Positions 1-10,528 of a stretch of 64,000 nt of DNA are shown piece by piece. The notes under the pieces are model-generated. The model was not told the DNA's origin. It searched no databases and was given only the letters and a program-made list of their open reading frames with translations. Origin of the DNA: Deltaproteobacteria bacterium (GTDB taxonomy: Bacteria > Desulfobacterota > Binatia > DP-6); NCBI GenBank assembly GCA_005879795.1, contig VBKJ01000129.1, forward strand, positions 65,931 to 129,930, written 5' to 3'. The position numbers were made by a program, and so were the translations under genes. How positions within the stretch are numbered: the stretch's first letter is position 1; each line of letters starts with the position of its first letter.

Positions 1-849
1 CTCAGGCGCGGCGGGGTCCAGCTGATCGAGGATGCGCCCGAGCCCGAGATGGTGGACTGGCTCGCGCGCTTTCCCCACCTGATCGTCCGGCGGAGCCCCG
101 GGACCAGCGTCGATTACCTGGCGCTCAACCTCCGCGACCCGCGCCTCGCCCAGCGCCGGGTGCGCCAGGCGATCGCACTCGCCCTCGACCGGGACGCGCT
201 GGCACGCTTCATCCTCGGCGGCGCGGCCCGGCCGGCGAGCGGGCTCCTGGCGCCCGAGCACTGGGCATACGCACCGGTCCCCACCCACCGTCCCGACCCG
301 GCCCGGGCGCGGCGGCTGCTCGATCGCGCCGGCTACCCGGATCCCGACGGCCCCGGGCCCCTGCCCCGCTTCCACCTCGTCTACAAGACCTCGAATCAGC
401 CCGAGCGACGCCCGCTCGCCGGGGCGATCCAGGCCGCGCTCGCCCGGGTCGGGATCGCCGTCGAGGTGCGCACCTACGAGTGGGGCACGCTCTTCGCCGA
501 CGTGCGCAGCGGCAACTTCCAGCTCTGCGCCCTCGCCTGGGTCGGCATCGGCGATCCCGACTTCTACCATCTCGCCTTCCATTCGACCATGCGCCCGCCC
601 GCGGGCTACAACCGAGGGGGCTACGCGAGCCCGGTCATGGATCGGCTGACGGAGCGCGGGCGGCGGGTGCTCGACGTCGAGCGGCGGCGCGCCATCTACG
701 CGCGCATCCAGCGCCGCGCTGCACACGACCTGCCCGTCGTCCCGCTCTGGTGGGAGGACCGCGTGGTGGTGCAGAGCCGCCGGCTGCGGGGCTTCGAGCC
801 CTCCCCCGACGGCGACCTCCACACCCTCGCGCGCGCGTGGATGGAATGA
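1..849 (+). CDS. ABC transporter substrate-binding protein, peptide/nickel family (C-terminal part)
   Basis: The frame is open from the first base of the window, so the gene begins upstream; an ATG at 49 is internal. The visible ~282 residues match the C-terminal lobe of SBP_bac_5 (DppA/OppA/NikA-type) periplasmic binding proteins: 'DYLALNLRDPRLAQRRVRQAIALALDR' style helix, the 'ARRLLDRAGYPD' segment, and a final 'IQRRAAHDLPVVPLWW' stretch. It should bind a peptide, metal chelate or other oligomeric solute outside the inner membrane and hand it to the permeases that follow directly. The TGA stop overlaps the next ATG (ATGA), so translation is coupled. The ligand cannot be told from sequence. 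Confidence 0.85.
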   Translation, partial: LRRGGVQLIEDAPEPEMVDWLARFPHLIVRRSPGTSVDYLALNLRDPRLAQRRVRQAIALALDRDALARFILGGAARPASGLLAPEHWAYAPVPTHRPDPARARRLLDRAGYPDPDGPGPLPRFHLVYKTSNQPERRPLAGAIQAALARVGIAVEVRTYEWGTLFADVRSGNFQLCALAWVGIGDPDFYHLAFHSTMRPPAGYNRGGYASPVMDRLTERGRRVLDVERRRAIYARIQRRAAHDLPVVPLWWEDRVVVQSRRLRGFEPSPDGDLHTLARAWME

Positions 850-1772
850 CCGGCTCGCTCCTCCGCCGTCGCCTCGTGCTCCTCGTCCCGACGCTCCTGG
901 GCATCGTGACCCTCGTCTTCGCGTTCCTGCACCTCGTCCCTGGTGACCCGGTGGAGATCATGCTCGGTGAGTCGGCCGCGCCGGCGGACGTGGCAGCGCT
1001 GCGCCGCGAGCTGGGGCTCGACCGACCGCTCCCGGCGCAGTATGCCCGCTTCCTCGCGCGGGCGGCGCGCGGCGACCTGGGGCGGTCGATCGTGCTCCGC
1101 ACGTCCGTGGCGCGCGCCGTGGCCGGCCGCTACCCCGCGACGCTCGAGCTGGCCGGCGCCGCGTTCGCCCTGGCGCTCGGCCTGGCCCTGCCGCTCGGCG
1201 TAGCCGCCGCGCTCCGGCCCGGGTCGGCGGTCGATCGCGGGGCGCGCCTGGTGAGCCTCGCCGGCGCGTGCCTGCCGGGCTTCTGGCTCGGCCCGCTCCT
1301 CATCCTGCTCTTCTCGCTGCGCCTCGCCTGGCTCCCGGTGTCGGGTCGCGGCGGGCTCGCCCACCTGGTACTCCCCGCCACGACCCTCGGGCTCGGCATG
1401 TCGGCCATCCTCGTCCGCCTGGTGCGCACGAGCATGATCGCAGCGCTCGGCGAGGACTTCGTGCGCAGCGCCCGCGCCAAGGGCGCTCCCGAGTGGCGCG
1501 TGGTCGCGGTGCACGCGCTGCGCAACGCGCTCCTCCCCGTCACCACCGTGGCCGGCCTCCAGGCCGGGGCGTTGCTCGCCGGCGCGATCATCACCGAGAC
1601 CATCTTCGCCTGGCCCGGGCTCGGGCGCCTGCTCGTGCAGGCGATCGACGCGCGCGACTATCCGCTCGTCCAGGGCTGCGTGCTGGCGATCGGGCTCACC
1701 TACGTCGGCATCAACACGGCGACGGACCTGCTCCAGCGCGCGATCGACCCGCGCCTCCGCGATGCCCGCTAG
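846..1772 (+). CDS. ABC transporter permease, DppB type
   Basis: A 308-residue inner-membrane permease. The start is the ATG at 846 that overlaps the preceding stop. A first membrane helix lies near residues 9-30 (LVLLVPTLLGIVTLVFAF), followed by the usual periplasmic segment 'LVPGDPVEIMLGE...LGLDRPLPAQYARFL', and about five more helices. The EAA loop that docks on the ATPase is visible around residues 200-230 (EDFVRSARAKGAPEWRVV). Length and order are normal for DppB/OppB. It forms a heterodimer with the next gene product, whose start lies 11 bp inside this gene. No ATPase genes follow, so these are presumably upstream of the window or elsewhere. Confidence 0.9.
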   Translation: MTGSLLRRRLVLLVPTLLGIVTLVFAFLHLVPGDPVEIMLGESAAPADVAALRRELGLDRPLPAQYARFLARAARGDLGRSIVLRTSVARAVAGRYPATLELAGAAFALALGLALPLGVAAALRPGSAVDRGARLVSLAGACLPGFWLGPLLILLFSLRLAWLPVSGRGGLAHLVLPATTLGLGMSAILVRLVRTSMIAALGEDFVRSARAKGAPEWRVVAVHALRNALLPVTTVAGLQAGALLAGAIITETIFAWPGLGRLLVQAIDARDYPLVQGCVLAIGLTYVGINTATDLLQRAIDPRLRDAR

Positions 1773-2586
1773 GGGCCGGCGCGCGGTGACCGCCGGGGCC
1801 GCGGTGCTCCTCGCGCTCGCGCTCGCGGGCGCCGCCGCACCGCTCCTGGCGCCCGACCCCTACGCGACGGATCTCCGCGCCCGGCTCGCGCTCCCCCGTC
1901 CCGGCCACGCGCTCGGCCAGGACAGCCTGGGGCGCGACGTGCTGGCGCGCGTGATGCATGGCGCGCGCATCTCATTCGCCGTGGGCGCGACCGTGGTCGC
2001 GCTCTCGCTGCTCCTCGGGGTGACGGTCGGCGCGGCGGCGGGCTACCTGGGCGGGTGGTTCGACGAGGCCGTCGCCCGCGTGATCGACGTGCTCCTCGCC
2101 TTCCCGGGGCTGCTCCTCGCCATCGCGCTCGCCGCCGTCCTCGGCCCGAGTCTCGGGAACGTCGTGCTGGCGCTCAGCCTGCTCGGCTGGACGGGCTACG
2201 CGCGCCTCGCGCGCGCCGAGGTGGCGGCGCTCCGGCAGCGCGAATTCGTGCGGGCGGCGGAGGCCCTCGGCGCGGGGCCGAGCCGCATCGTCGCGCGCCA
2301 CCTGCTCCCGTTCGCCGCACCCGTCCTCCTCGTGCAGGCGACCTTCGGCATGGCCGGCGCGATCGTCGCCGAGTCGAGCCTGTCCTTCCTCGGCCTGGGC
2401 GCGCCCTCGCCGCTCGCCTCGTGGGGCGCGATGATCGACGAGGGGCGGCCGTTCCTCCTGGTGGCGCCGCAGGTGGTGGTCTGGCCGGGGATCGCGCTCG
2501 CGACGACCGTGCTCGCGCTGCAGCTCGTGGGGGACGGGCTGCGGGACCTGCTCGACGTGCGGTCGCGGGTCCCGGATCGTCCCTAG
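1762..2586 (+). CDS. ABC transporter permease, DppC type
   Basis: A 274-residue permease partner of the DppB-like gene, starting inside its 3' end (11-bp overlap). It has the DppC-type beginning: one N-terminal helix, then 'HALGQDSLGRDVLARVMHGARISF', which is characteristic of the family. The EAA loop is near residues 160-180 (REFVRAAEALGAGPSRIV). About six membrane helices are expected. Together the two permeases form the channel of a peptide, nickel or similar importer. The gene is the last visible member of the operon. Confidence 0.9.
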   Translation: MPARGRRAVTAGAAVLLALALAGAAAPLLAPDPYATDLRARLALPRPGHALGQDSLGRDVLARVMHGARISFAVGATVVALSLLLGVTVGAAAGYLGGWFDEAVARVIDVLLAFPGLLLAIALAAVLGPSLGNVVLALSLLGWTGYARLARAEVAALRQREFVRAAEALGAGPSRIVARHLLPFAAPVLLVQATFGMAGAIVAESSLSFLGLGAPSPLASWGAMIDEGRPFLLVAPQVVVWPGIALATTVLALQLVGDGLRDLLDVRSRVPDRP

Positions 2587-2811
2587 GAGGCCGTCGGCGG
2601 CCGCCCGCGACCCAGGTGCGGGCCGGAGCGCTCGGCGGGTCGTCGCGGCGCCGCGTCGACACTGGCATTTCCGCCGGCTATTAGTCGGTCGCGCAGCAGG
2701 AAGGCGATGAGGCTCGCCTGAACCGCCGCCTTCGCGGCTGATGGCCTCTACCGGTCAAACGGGTAGGGGCCCGGCTCGAGCCCCTCCCGGAACAACGAGG
2801 AGGAAGAGGGC

Positions 2812-3999
2812 ATGAGCACGTTGGCAACGGCGACGGTCCTCGGGTTCTCGATCCTCGGTGCCTCGATGCTGAGCGTCGAGCTGGGCATCTCGGTCGCGAT
2901 CATCGAGATCACGCTCGGCGTGGTCGCCGGGAATTTCTTCGGCGTGACCACGACACCCTGGATCGACTTCCTCGCCTCGTTCGGCGGGATCCTCCTGACG
3001 TTTCTCGCCGGTGCGGAGGTCGATCCCCGCCTCATGCGCGAGAAGCTCAAGGAGTCGCTCCTGATCGGCGGCCTCTCCTTCCTTCTACCGTTCATCGGCG
3101 TGGGTCTCTTCGCGTATTGCGTGGCGGGCTGGGACCTCCGCCCGGCGGAGATCGCTGGCGTTGCGCTCTCCACGACCTCGCTCGCCGTCGTCTACGCCGT
3201 CCTCGTCGAGACCGGGCTCACGAATGCGGAGATCGGCAAGATCATCATGGCGGCGACCTTCGTGACCGATCTCGGGACCGCGGTGGCTCTCTCCGCGCTC
3301 TTCATCCAGCCCTCGGCTTACTTCGTCGTCTTCATGGCGGTTTCGGCCGTCTCGGTCGCGGGCATGGTCCTCCTGCAGCCCTGGTTCTTTGCGCGCTACG
3401 GCCGCAGGGTCATCGAACCGGAGATCAAGGGAGCGTTCGCGGTGCTCTTTCTGCTCATGTGGACAGCCGACCTGGCGAAGAGCCACGCCGTGCTCCCGGC
3501 GTTTCTGCTCGGCCTCGCGGTGGCGCGCATCTTCAAGGAGCACCCGGAGGAGCAGCGGCGCTTCCGGGTGGTCGCCTTCTCGCTCCTGACTCCGTTCTTC
3601 TTCTTCAAGGGAGGCTTGAACGTCAGCCTCGCGGCGCTGGCCGCGAGTCTCCCTCTCCTCATCGGCTTCTTCGTCGCGAAGGTCGCGCTCAAGTTCCTCG
3701 GTGTGCTGCCCGTCGCGCTCCGATACGTCCGGCCTCATGCGGCGTACACCACACTCCTCATGAGCACCGGGCTCACGTTCGGAACGATCTCGTCGCTCTA
3801 CGGACTCAATGCGGGGATCATCGATCGGACACAGTTCTCGGTGCTCGTCACGACGGTGATCCTCTCCGCCGTCGTGCCGACGTATCTCGCGCAACGCTTC
3901 TTCTCGCCGCCGGTCCATGCCCTCACCGTGGACGAGATGGCCGAGGTCGAGGACGAGGAGTTCGAGCCGCCAGCGGCGCCACGGCCGAAGCGCACGTAG
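2812..3999 (+). CDS. Cation:proton antiporter, CPA2/KefB-like (Na_H_Exchanger family)
   Basis: A 395-residue integral membrane protein with about 11-12 hydrophobic segments, starting with helices at residues ~5-45. Family signatures include 'ASFGGILLTFLAGAEVDPRLM' and the 'TFVTDLGTAVALSALF' helix, whose polar TDLGT core corresponds to the ion-binding region. The length matches the bare transport domain, with no TrkA-N/RCK regulatory domain fused at the C-terminus. The end is a short acidic and Pro-rich tail. The start is set by a strong Shine-Dalgarno (GAGGAGGAAGAG) just upstream. It probably exchanges Na+ or K+ for H+; the ion is not decidable. It is a single-gene unit. Confidence 0.85.
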   Translation: MSTLATATVLGFSILGASMLSVELGISVAIIEITLGVVAGNFFGVTTTPWIDFLASFGGILLTFLAGAEVDPRLMREKLKESLLIGGLSFLLPFIGVGLFAYCVAGWDLRPAEIAGVALSTTSLAVVYAVLVETGLTNAEIGKIIMAATFVTDLGTAVALSALFIQPSAYFVVFMAVSAVSVAGMVLLQPWFFARYGRRVIEPEIKGAFAVLFLLMWTADLAKSHAVLPAFLLGLAVARIFKEHPEEQRRFRVVAFSLLTPFFFFKGGLNVSLAALAASLPLLIGFFVAKVALKFLGVLPVALRYVRPHAAYTTLLMSTGLTFGTISSLYGLNAGIIDRTQFSVLVTTVILSAVVPTYLAQRFFSPPVHALTVDEMAEVEDEEFEPPAAPRPKRT

Positions 4000-4348
4000 C
4001 CGGCGGCGACGTCCACTCTCTCCGGCGCCAGATCGCTGCCGACGGACGCGGCGCGCCTACCGCGCCCGCTACCCAGGGTGCGACCGCAGGCTCCCCCGTT
4101 TTTTCACCCGCGACTCCCGTGTCGACGTGCTAGACCGCAACCTGGAACCCCTGTGTTATGCGATCGCGTGTCGCGCGAACCCAGCGGGAGAGGAGGCCGG
4201 CGCAGCGATGCGGGAATCCGCCTCTCGGCCTCCGCGTGATGGGCCGCGGAGAGCGCCGGACCATCTCAGGGCAGAGTCCGCGGTCAGCCTCTGGCAAACC
4301 CGACCCACCATCAGCGCTGCATCGCAGCGAAAGCGTGAGGGAACGGAG
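4000..4348. other. Intergenic region without a recognised gene
   Basis: 349 nt between the antiporter and the amine oxidase. A run of six T lies at about 4100-4105 after a C-rich stretch, but no clear stem precedes it, so I do not call a terminator. The 3' end carries an AG-rich segment that can serve as the ribosome-binding site of the next gene. No ORF here looks like a protein family. Confidence 0.5.
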
Positions 4349-5821
4349 ATGGAACGCAGAGGAATCACGCGTCGCGGCCTGATCGGCGGTGCGGCGGCCG
4401 GCGCGGCCGTCGCCGCACTCCCACGGTCTGCCCGCGCGGCCGTGCGTTATGCCGACGTCATCGTCGTCGGCGCGGGGCTCGCCGGGCTCACGGCGGCGCG
4501 CACGGTCGTCAACGCCGGCCGCTCGGTGATCGTGCTCGAAGCCCGCGACCGGGTCGGAGGTCGCGTCCTCAACCACGCGCTCGCCAACGGCGCCTACACC
4601 GAGCTCGGCGGCATGTTCATCGGGCCGACGCAGGACCACATCCAGGCGCTCGCCGCGGCGGTCGGCGTCGGGACCTTCCCGACCTACAACACCGGCAACA
4701 ACGTCTTCTACGGGCCCAGGGGGCGCGAGGAGTATCCGAACGACACCCCCTTCGGCACGGCGCCGGTCGACCCCGTCGTGGATCCCGACATCGTGCTGGC
4801 CGTCGCCCAGCTCGACCAGATGTCGACGAGCGTGCCCGTCGACCGGCCCTGGGACTCCTCGAGCGCCGAGGAGTGGGACCGCCAGACGCTCGACACCTGG
4901 CTGCGCGCGAACACGAGCGGCAGCGACGAGTTCATGGCGCTCTCGTCGGCGGCCACCGAGGCGATCTTCGGCTGCGAGCCGCGCGAGCTCTCGCTCCTCT
5001 ACACGCTCTTCTACATCGCCGCCTCGGGAAACGAGCAGAACCCGGGAACCTTCGAGCGCAACTTCGACACCGCCGGCGGCGCCCAGGAGAGCCGCTTCGT
5101 CGGGGGCGCGCAGACGGTCGCGCTGCGGGTCGCCGCCCAGCTCGGACAGCGCGTCGTGCTGAGCGCGCCCGTGCGCCGCATCACGCAGTCGTCCTCCGGC
5201 GTGACCGTCGTCTCCGACCGCTCCACTGTGACCGGGCAGCGCGTGATCGTCGCCATCCCGCCCACCCTCGCGGGAAGGATCGCCTACGACCCGCCGCTGC
5301 CCCCGCTGCGCGACCAGCTCATGCAGCACATGCCGCAGGGGACGCTGATGAAGTTCGAGGCGATCTACACGACGCCCTTCTGGCGCGCCAAGGGCCTCTC
5401 CGGCCAGACCGTCAGCGAGATCGGTCCGATCAAGGTCACCTTCGACACGTCGCCGGCCGATGGCAGCGTCGGGATCATGATGGGCTTCATCGGCGGTCAC
5501 GAGGCGCGCGTGTGGGAGAACCGGTCCGACGACGAACGCCGCGCCGCCGCGCTGCGGAACCTCGCCAACTACTTCGGCGACGAAGCCCTCAGCCCGGGCG
5601 GGATCGTGGAGTTCAACTGGTCCGCCGAACCCTGGAACCGCGGCTGCCCGGTCGCCATCCTCGGGCCGGGAACGCTGATCGACTTCGGAGCCGTGCTGCG
5701 TACGCCGGCCGGGCGCATCCACTGGGCCGGCACCGAGACCTCGACCTTCTGGAACGGGTACATGGACGGCGCGGTGCGCTCGGGTGAGCGGGCGGCGCAG
5801 GAGGCGCTGGCAGCGCTCTGA
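4349..5821 (+). CDS. Tat-exported flavin monoamine oxidase
   Basis: A 490-residue FAD-dependent amine oxidase. The chosen ATG gives a twin-arginine signal peptide: basic N-region with 'ITRRGLIGG', an Ala-rich core and an 'ARA' cleavage-like site near residue 31; the longer open frame upstream has no signal. The FAD-binding beta-alpha-beta follows ('VIVVGAGLAGLTAARTV'), then the 'RVGGR' motif. The C-terminal 'IHWAGTETSTFWNGYMDGAV' block is the classic MAO flavin-binding end. It should oxidise primary or secondary amines in the periplasm, giving aldehyde, ammonia and H2O2. Tat components are encoded at 58572-59628. It converges on mutM with one base between them. Confidence 0.88.
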   Translation: MERRGITRRGLIGGAAAGAAVAALPRSARAAVRYADVIVVGAGLAGLTAARTVVNAGRSVIVLEARDRVGGRVLNHALANGAYTELGGMFIGPTQDHIQALAAAVGVGTFPTYNTGNNVFYGPRGREEYPNDTPFGTAPVDPVVDPDIVLAVAQLDQMSTSVPVDRPWDSSSAEEWDRQTLDTWLRANTSGSDEFMALSSAATEAIFGCEPRELSLLYTLFYIAASGNEQNPGTFERNFDTAGGAQESRFVGGAQTVALRVAAQLGQRVVLSAPVRRITQSSSGVTVVSDRSTVTGQRVIVAIPPTLAGRIAYDPPLPPLRDQLMQHMPQGTLMKFEAIYTTPFWRAKGLSGQTVSEIGPIKVTFDTSPADGSVGIMMGFIGGHEARVWENRSDDERRAAALRNLANYFGDEALSPGGIVEFNWSAEPWNRGCPVAILGPGTLIDFGAVLRTPAGRIHWAGTETSTFWNGYMDGAVRSGERAAQEALAAL

Positions 5822-5822
5822 G

Positions 5823-6635
5823 CTACAGCTGGCAGCGCGGGCAGTAGAAGCTCGTTCGCCCGACGATCAGCCGCCTGCGGATCGGGCCGGCGCACCGCGG
5901 GCACGGCTCGCCGGCGCGGTCGTAGACGCGGTGGCGGAGCTGGAACCAGCCCGGGCGGCCGAGGCCGTCGCGGTAGTCGGAGATCGACGAGCCGCCGCGC
6001 CGGATCGCCTCGGCGAGCACGGCGCGCGTCGCCCGCACCACGCGCGCGCACTCCTCGCGCCCCAGGCGTGACGCCCGCCGGCCCGGGCGGATGCCGGCGC
6101 GGAAGAGGAGCTCGTTCACGTAGATGTTGCCGAGGCCGGCCACCCGACGTTGATCCATGAGGAGCGCCTTGATCGGGGTGCGCCGGCCGCGCGTCAGCGC
6201 GATGAGCGCGTCGGCGGTGAAGCCCCGATCGAGCGGGTCGATCCCGTCGCCCGTCTCGGCCGACAGCGCCGCCCGCTCGATCACCGCCACGCGCCCGAAG
6301 CGCCGCGCGTCGTTGAAGGTGAGCACGCGCCCGTCGTCGAGCCCGACGACGACGTGATCGTGCCGCTCGTCGGCGCGCCCGGGCGCGGCCAGCGTGAGCC
6401 GCCCCGTCATGCCGAGGTGCACGAGCCAGAGCCGGCCGTCGTCGAGCGCGGCCAGGAGGTACTTGCCGCGCCGGGCAAGGCCCTCGATGCGGCGGCCGGC
6501 CAGGCGCGCGGCGAAGTCGGGCGCCACGCCGCCGCGCAGGCGGACGTCGCGCACGGAGACGCTCGCCACGCAGCGTCCGGTCAGCTCGGGGGCGAGGCAG
6601 CGGACGACGGTCTCGACCTCGGGCAGCTCGGGCAC
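5823..6635 (-). CDS. mutM: Formamidopyrimidine-DNA glycosylase (Fpg/MutM)
   Basis: A 270-residue base-excision repair enzyme that removes 8-oxoguanine and formamidopyrimidines and nicks the abasic site. The GTG start gives the diagnostic N-terminus PELPEVET, with the catalytic Pro2 and Glu3. The conserved lysine loop (RRGKYLL) is near residue 55, and the helix-two-turn-helix segment reads 'GLGNIYVNELLFRAGIRP'. The C-terminal zinc finger is intact (CPRC ... CPRC), with an arginine in the finger loop. A much longer open frame upstream overlaps rsmA and is a shadow. The gene begins 2 nt after rsmA stops and is the last gene of a housekeeping run. Confidence 0.95.
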   Translation of the reverse strand: MPELPEVETVVRCLAPELTGRCVASVSVRDVRLRGGVAPDFAARLAGRRIEGLARRGKYLLAALDDGRLWLVHLGMTGRLTLAAPGRADERHDHVVVGLDDGRVLTFNDARRFGRVAVIERAALSAETGDGIDPLDRGFTADALIALTRGRRTPIKALLMDQRRVAGLGNIYVNELLFRAGIRPGRRASRLGREECARVVRATRAVLAEAIRRGGSSISDYRDGLGRPGWFQLRHRVYDRAGEPCPRCAGPIRRRLIVGRTSFYCPRCQL

Positions 6636-6637
6636 GG

Positions 6638-7468
6638 CTACGCGAGGGCGCGCGCGAGGCGCCCGAAGGCCGCCAGATCGAGCGTCTCGGCGCGCGCGGT
6701 GGGGGCGACGGCGGCACGCGCCAGGGCCGCCTCGGGCAAGACACCCCGCCGCGCGGCCAGCCCGGCCAGCGCGTTGCGCAGCATCTTCCGCCGCTGCCCG
6801 AAGGCGGCGCGCACGACCTCCCGGAAGAGGTCGACGTCGTGGAGGTCCGCGCGCGGCCCGGCGCTCCAGCGGATGTCGAGGACCGCCGAGTCCACGTCCG
6901 GGCGCGGGAGAAAGCTCCGGCGCGACACGCCGAAGGCCACGCGCACCTCGGCGAAGGCCTGCACCAGGACCGAGGTGACGCCCCAGGCGGCGCTCCCGGC
7001 GCGCGCGGCGAGCCGCGCCGCCATCTCCCGCTGCAGCGTGACCACGGCGCGCGGGAAGCGGGCCCGCAGATCGAGCAGGCGGAAGAGGACGGGCGTCGCG
7101 ATGTTGTAGGGCAGGTTCGCCACCACCGTGACCGCCGGCTCGCGCACGATCTCCGCGAGCGGCAGCGCGAGGACGTCGCCCTCGACGACACGCACGCGCG
7201 GGTCGTTCGCGTGCTGCGCCGCCAGGCGGGTCGCGAGGCCGGGGTCGATCTCGATCAGGTAGAGGCGCCCGGCGCGCGCCACGAGCTCGTCCGTGAGCGC
7301 GCCCAGCCCGGGGCCGATCTCGAGCACGACCGAGCGGGGCCCGAGCTCCGCGGTGTCGACGATCCGCCGCGCGACCCCGGGGTCGCACAGGAAGTGCTGG
7401 CCCCAGCGCTTGCGCGGGCGGAGCCCGGCGGCGGCCAGCGCCTCGCGCGCCTCGCGGCGCGCTCCCAT
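6638..7468 (-). CDS. rsmA: 16S rRNA (A1518/A1519-N6)-dimethyltransferase RsmA (KsgA)
   Basis: A 276-residue SAM-dependent enzyme that dimethylates two adjacent adenosines near the 3' end of 16S rRNA. Visible are the N-terminal 'KRWGQHFL', the SAM-binding glycine motif 'VLEIGPGLGALT', and the catalytic 'NLPYN' (motif IV). The C-terminal domain carries 'RRSFLPRPDVDSAVLDI'. Length is normal. The ATG start follows the tandem-repeat spacer after tsaD. Its place between tsaD and mutM fits a translation and genome-maintenance operon. Confidence 0.95.
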   Translation of the reverse strand: MGARREAREALAAAGLRPRKRWGQHFLCDPGVARRIVDTAELGPRSVVLEIGPGLGALTDELVARAGRLYLIEIDPGLATRLAAQHANDPRVRVVEGDVLALPLAEIVREPAVTVVANLPYNIATPVLFRLLDLRARFPRAVVTLQREMAARLAARAGSAAWGVTSVLVQAFAEVRVAFGVSRRSFLPRPDVDSAVLDIRWSAGPRADLHDVDLFREVVRAAFGQRRKMLRNALAGLAARRGVLPEAALARAAVAPTARAETLDLAAFGRLARALA

Positions 7469-7472
7469 CAGC

Positions 7473-7563
7473 GATATCCTTCGCTCACGCTCACGAATAT
7501 CCTTCGCTCACGCTCACGGATATCCTTCGCTCACGCTCACGGACGTCCTTCGCTCACGCCGAC
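7473..7563. repeat. Four-copy 23-nt tandem repeat between tsaD and rsmA
   Basis: Copies begin at 7473, 7496, 7519 and 7542, each with the core ATATCCTTCGCTCACGCTCA. The first three differ at one base; the fourth is degenerate and runs into the 3' end of tsaD. On the minus (transcribed) strand the unit reads GTGAGCGTGAGCGAAGGATA. The tsaD TGA stop lies in the degenerate copy. The period is exact. No spacers of unique sequence are present, so it is not a CRISPR. Confidence 0.9.
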
Positions 7564-8579
7564 GCGCTCCAGCGGCTGCCGAGGGCGAGGTCGGCCTCGG
7601 CGTTCAGGTCGAGCCCGTCGTGGGCGCCGGCCGCGAGCCGCGGCGCGCCGGCGAGCGCGATCATGGCCGCGTTGTCGGTGCAGAGCGCGGGCCGCGGGAA
7701 GAAGACCTCGACGCCCATGGCGGCCACCGCCTCGCTCATGCGGCTCCGCAGCCGGCGGTTCGCCGCCACGCCGCCCGCGACCACGAGGCGCTCGGCGCCG
7801 GTTGCGGCGAGCGCCTCGGTCGTGCCGTCGACCAGCATGTCGACCAGCGCCTCCTGCAGGCTGGCGGCCACGTCGGGCAGCGCCTCGGGCGCCGCGGGAT
7901 GCCGGCCCAGGTATTCGCGCAGGGCGGTCTTGAACCCGCTGAAGCTGAAGTCGAAGCGCCCGCGCTTGAGCGTGGCGCGCGGGAAGCGAATCGCCTTCGG
8001 GTCGCCGTCGCGCGCGAGGCGGTCGATCACCGGCCCGCCCGGGTAGCCGAGGCCGAGCAGCTTCGCCGCCTTGTCGAACGCCTCCCCCACCGCGTCGTCG
8101 CGCGTCCGCCCGAGGCAGGCGTAGTCGCCCGCGCCGCGGGCGAGATGGAGGCCGGTATGGCCGCCCGACACGATGAGCCCCAGGAACGGGAAGGGGAGCG
8201 GATCGCCGGTCGGGCGCTCGAGGTTCACCGCGAGGAGGTGGCCCTCCAGGTGGTTCACGCCTACGAGCGGCAGCCGCCGGCGCTGCGCGATCCCCTTGGC
8301 GAGCGTGAGGCCCACGAGCAGCGAGCCGACCAGCCCGGGGCCGCAGGTGACCGCGACGCCCGCGATCTCGGAGAGGTCCACCCCGGCGCGCGCGAGCGCG
8401 GCGTCGATCACCGGCACGAGGTTGCGGATGTGGTGGCGCGAGGCGAGCTCGGGCACGACGCCGCCGTAGGGCCCGTGCACGGCGTCCTGCGAGGACACGA
8501 CCGAGGCGGCGAGCTCGCCGTCACGCAGCACCGCCGCCGCCGAGTCATCGCACGAGCTCTCGATCCCGAGGACGACCAC
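7554..8579 (-). CDS. tsaD: tRNA N6-adenosine threonylcarbamoyltransferase TsaD
   Basis: A 341-residue ASKHA-fold protein that transfers the threonylcarbamoyl group to A37 of ANN-decoding tRNAs, working with TsaB, TsaE and TsaC, none of which is in the window. The GTG start gives 'VVLGIESSCDDSAAAV', the family N-terminus. The metal-binding histidines are His110 and His114 in 'NHLEGHLLA'. The nucleotide loops 'ISGGHT'-like (VSGGHTGLHL) and 'GGVAANRRLRSRM' are present. The start codon lies one base after the degP stop, so the genes are co-transcribed. Its TGA stop falls inside the downstream tandem repeat. Confidence 0.95.
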   Translation of the reverse strand: MVVLGIESSCDDSAAAVLRDGELAASVVSSQDAVHGPYGGVVPELASRHHIRNLVPVIDAALARAGVDLSEIAGVAVTCGPGLVGSLLVGLTLAKGIAQRRRLPLVGVNHLEGHLLAVNLERPTGDPLPFPFLGLIVSGGHTGLHLARGAGDYACLGRTRDDAVGEAFDKAAKLLGLGYPGGPVIDRLARDGDPKAIRFPRATLKRGRFDFSFSGFKTALREYLGRHPAAPEALPDVAASLQEALVDMLVDGTTEALAATGAERLVVAGGVAANRRLRSRMSEAVAAMGVEVFFPRPALCTDNAAMIALAGAPRLAAGAHDGLDLNAEADLALGSRWSASA

Positions 8580-8580
8580 C

Positions 8581-10079
<1,499 letters not shown>

Positions 10080-10083
<4 letters not shown>

Positions 10084-10508
10084 CTCCCCTCCTTGATGCC
10101 ACCTCGCACCAGCTCCACGTACCGCATGCGCAGATCGTAGAGCACCGAGTCGAGGAGCGATTCTTCACCCGGCTCGAGGTTGCTTCGTGTCTTCTGCCGC
10201 AGAATGCCGAGGATGTCGATCACCTGCTTGGCCGCGCCCAGGTCGCGCTCGAGAGCGTGCGTCATCGGGTTCGGGATCTCACCCAGGTGGAGGAGGGCCT
10301 GCGTGCTGAGCCCGAGCACGAAGGTCGAGAACGTGACCGGTTCATCGGCGCGCTCGGCGGCGGGCGCGGCGCGTTCGGCGGGCGGCGGCTCGGGCAGCGG
10401 GGGCGCGGGCGTCTCCTCGGCGGCGTCGGAGCGCGCCTCTCCGCTGTCGGAGAACCGGCGGCGGTCCCTCACCTGGAACCCGCGTCGCTCCTCCTTGTCC
10501 TCGGCCAT
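10080..10508 (-). CDS. DUF1844 domain protein
   Basis: A 142-residue soluble protein. The first ~55 residues are charged, Pro- and Ala-rich and probably disordered. The second half matches DUF1844: 'VTFSTFVLGLSTQALLHLGEIPNP' followed by a helical 'AKQVIDILGILRQKTRSNL...LLDSVLYDLRMRYVEL'. The family has no established biochemical role and is common in Deltaproteobacteria and Planctomycetes-like genomes. It lies 20 nt after htpX and overlaps degP by 4 nt, so a link to envelope proteostasis is an inference from context only. Confidence 0.85.
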
Positions 10509-10528
10509 GGAAACGCTGCCGGCGCAGG

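Noticed and set aside
2587-2811. Small gene or riboswitch between dppC and the antiporter
   Set aside because: Only GC-rich short stems; no conserved riboswitch pattern or convincing frame.
7473-7563. CRISPR-like repeat array
   Set aside because: Units follow each other directly at 23 nt with no unique spacers, and no cas genes are near.
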